The notes beneath the pieces were generated by a model, which was given only the letters and a program-made list of their open reading frames with translations, was not told the origin of the DNA and ran no database searches. From the NCBI GenBank assembly GCA_023417815.1, contig JAEZEI010000034.1, positions 1-64,000 on the forward strand: a DNA stretch of 64,000 bases, in the 5' to 3' direction. Below are positions 62,781 to 64,000 of this stretch, piece by piece. The stretch comes from Bacteroidota bacterium. Its GTDB lineage: Bacteria; Bacteroidota; Bacteroidia; Chitinophagales; Chitinophagaceae. A program made the translations under genes and the position numbers. Each line of letters opens with the position of its first letter. Position 1 is the stretch's first letter.

Positions 62781-62807
62781 CTGCGTAAGTCTGCGCTGTC
62801 TGCGGGA
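62781..62807 (-). repeat. CCCGCAGA-type repeat, locus D, inverted copy to the right of the GxxExxY gene
   Basis: On the minus strand this reads TCCCGCAGACAGCGCAGACT plus TACGCAG, matching 25 of 27 bases of 62081-62107 and of 62207-62233 in opposite orientation. It starts 29 bp after the GxxExxY stop codon. Confidence 0.85.
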
Positions 62808-62817
62808 GATTACCTGA

Positions 62818-64000
62818 TTATTCATTTGAAATAATACCATTGCGATCATTAGACTTTGACCGCCACATTAAAACAGAAGTTAGTAATAACGGCAAATACA
62901 AACTCCTGTACCTGATCAGCGTTCCGGCATTCGGCACAATATATCCTGCCATTAAGATGAGCACTATTGCCAGGAAAAAACAAAGGGCGGCCTGGTGATT
63001 TAATCGCAGTCGTTTGAAATTGCGGACCAGGACAATAAGGATCAGCAAGAGGATCATGTACATTTCTATCGCAGCATAATCCAGGAAGAAACTTTCAAAT
63101 TCACCCGGGTAGGGCCTCAAAAATCCATGAACAAAGGCCTCCGGTAAATTTTTAATGCTGCCGGTAAGTCCCGGTTCCAATGGAGTCATTTCCATCTGTG
63201 AATTGGCAACCGGGAGCTCCAGGAAATTCTGCTGCCGGCTTGCAAGCATCCTGAAGGGATCAAGAGGCGTAAACGAAAGCATCAACATCGCGGCAAGGCC
63301 TACGGGCAGCATCGTCCACCGTGGCCAGTTCATTTTTTTCGGCAATACAAATAATACCAGAAGTCCGGCGATAATGAGCGCCAGATAATTCCTCAGGAGC
63401 AATAACAACAGCAGCGATATTATTACAAGCCACAGCCCTTTTTCTTTTTCATTCCATTGAGCGTATCCATAAATGATCAACCCGGTAAGGGTGAAAACAA
63501 TGCAGTCTTTATGTATTCCCGAGGAAAAATACAAAGTGGATGGTACCAGGAAACAAGCAAAAACCAAAAGGATATTCATCTCATTTTTATGGTCCCTGAA
63601 TGCACGGTACAATGCTACATGACCGATAAAACCTATAGCACTGAAGAAAAGACTGTTGAGATAATAATTCTCTCTTCCCAAAAAATTTATAACGGCCAGT
63701 AATTTAATGAGCAGGTTACTTTCAAGGTCATTCCAGTAACTGTTGTGGGCACTAAAGAAATTACCATAATGGCCATAGGGGCTATAAAAAAGCGTTCTGA
63801 AGAATTCGCCGGGCGAATCCTTCAACAGTTGAAATTCCTGCACCCCGTACCGATGCAGGTTCCAGTAATCATTACCCTGGGGATAGTATTTATTTGAAAT
63901 ATATCCGATCGCTACTGCGGCGGCGGCCTTCAGCAGGAACAGCGAGGCGATCCACTGCCAGGAAAGTCCCGAACGGCGTACGAATCCTGAGCGGCACAAC
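62818..64000 (-). CDS. Polytopic membrane protein, 5' end beyond window edge
   Basis: At least 393 residues, entering from the right edge and ending at 62818. About ten hydrophobic segments ('LWLVIISLLLLLLLRNYLAL' and others), a large extracytoplasmic loop with 'FYSPYGHYGNFFSAH' and a conserved-looking 'SSGIHKDCIVF'. This resembles EpsG/Wzy-type polysaccharide polymerases or GT-C-like proteins, but no signature is strong enough to name it. The true start lies outside the window. Confidence 0.65.
   Translation of the reverse strand, partial: LCRSGFVRRSGLSWQWIASLFLLKAAAAVAIGYISNKYYPQGNDYWNLHRYGVQEFQLLKDSPGEFFRTLFYSPYGHYGNFFSAHNSYWNDLESNLLIKLLAVINFLGRENYYLNSLFFSAIGFIGHVALYRAFRDHKNEMNILLVFACFLVPSTLYFSSGIHKDCIVFTLTGLIIYGYAQWNEKEKGLWLVIISLLLLLLLRNYLALIIAGLLVLFVLPKKMNWPRWTMLPVGLAAMLMLSFTPLDPFRMLASRQQNFLELPVANSQMEMTPLEPGLTGSIKNLPEAFVHGFLRPYPGEFESFFLDYAAIEMYMILLLILIVLVRNFKRLRLNHQAALCFFLAIVLILMAGYIVPNAGTLIRYRSLYLPLLLTSVLMWRSKSNDRNGIISNE

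Overview
The window looks like a chromosomal segment of a Bacteroidota bacterium, most likely family Chitinophagaceae or a close relative. The grounds are: a DUF4295 gene next to rpmB-rpmG, a protein with a type IX secretion (T9SS) type A sorting domain, Peptidase_S74 'tail fiber' surface proteins, a DUF2723 (GT117) membrane glycosyltransferase, glutamine synthetase type III, a GxxExxY protein, Bacteroidota-type -7 promoter elements (TAnnTTTG) and few Shine-Dalgarno sequences. No rRNA, tRNA, CRISPR array, prophage or transposase was seen.

Layout. 1-5.7 kb: edge of polX, a tiny histone-H1-like protein, rplU-rpmA, an acyltransferase, priA and murB. 5.7-12 kb: a small outer-membrane-like protein, a MoxR/chelatase-type AAA+ ATPase with its VWA partner, and the large DUF2723 protein. 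12-16 kb: EamA exporter, OsmC protein, rpmB-rpmG-DUF4295, ftsY and a START-like protein. 16-26 kb (minus strand): a four-gene surface locus with two giant tandem S74 fibre proteins, a small proline-rich exported protein and a T9SS cargo protein. 26-36 kb: surE operon, a LexA/CI-like self-cleaving repressor followed by ssb, amino-acid and dicarboxylate transporters, DedA, MFS, GT9 and DUF922. 36-46 kb: an Nramp-UspA fusion, a short GT35 phosphorylase-like enzyme, a thioesterase, MFS, DUF6263, a cold-shock protein, gcvP and a tandem UspA protein. 46-57 kb: YkgJ protein, MBL hydrolase, MFS, a deoxynucleoside kinase, folK, an ABC-2 permease, anmK, queG and clpB. 57-64 kb: a DsbA-fold protein lacking CxxC, an XRE/coiled-coil protein, a transglutaminase-like protein without its cysteine, glnA (type III), a GxxExxY nuclease-like gene and a truncated polytopic membrane protein.

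Most genes are housekeeping (translation, replication restart, cell wall, folate, glycine cleavage, ammonia assimilation, protein disaggregation). The more unusual content is: (1) the GxxExxY gene bracketed by inverted copies of a short CCCGCAGA-type repeat that also occurs at two other intergenic sites; (2) the S74 fibre locus; (3) two CTAA-N5-TTAG palindromes overlapping the promoter of the LexA-like repressor; (4) four direct repeats at exact 10-bp period upstream of the XRE/coiled-coil gene; and (5) several enzyme-family proteins missing a signature catalytic residue (GT35 PLP lysine, transglutaminase cysteine, DsbA CxxC). Coordinates and motifs were read by eye. Family assignments rest on recognised motifs, not on database searches.
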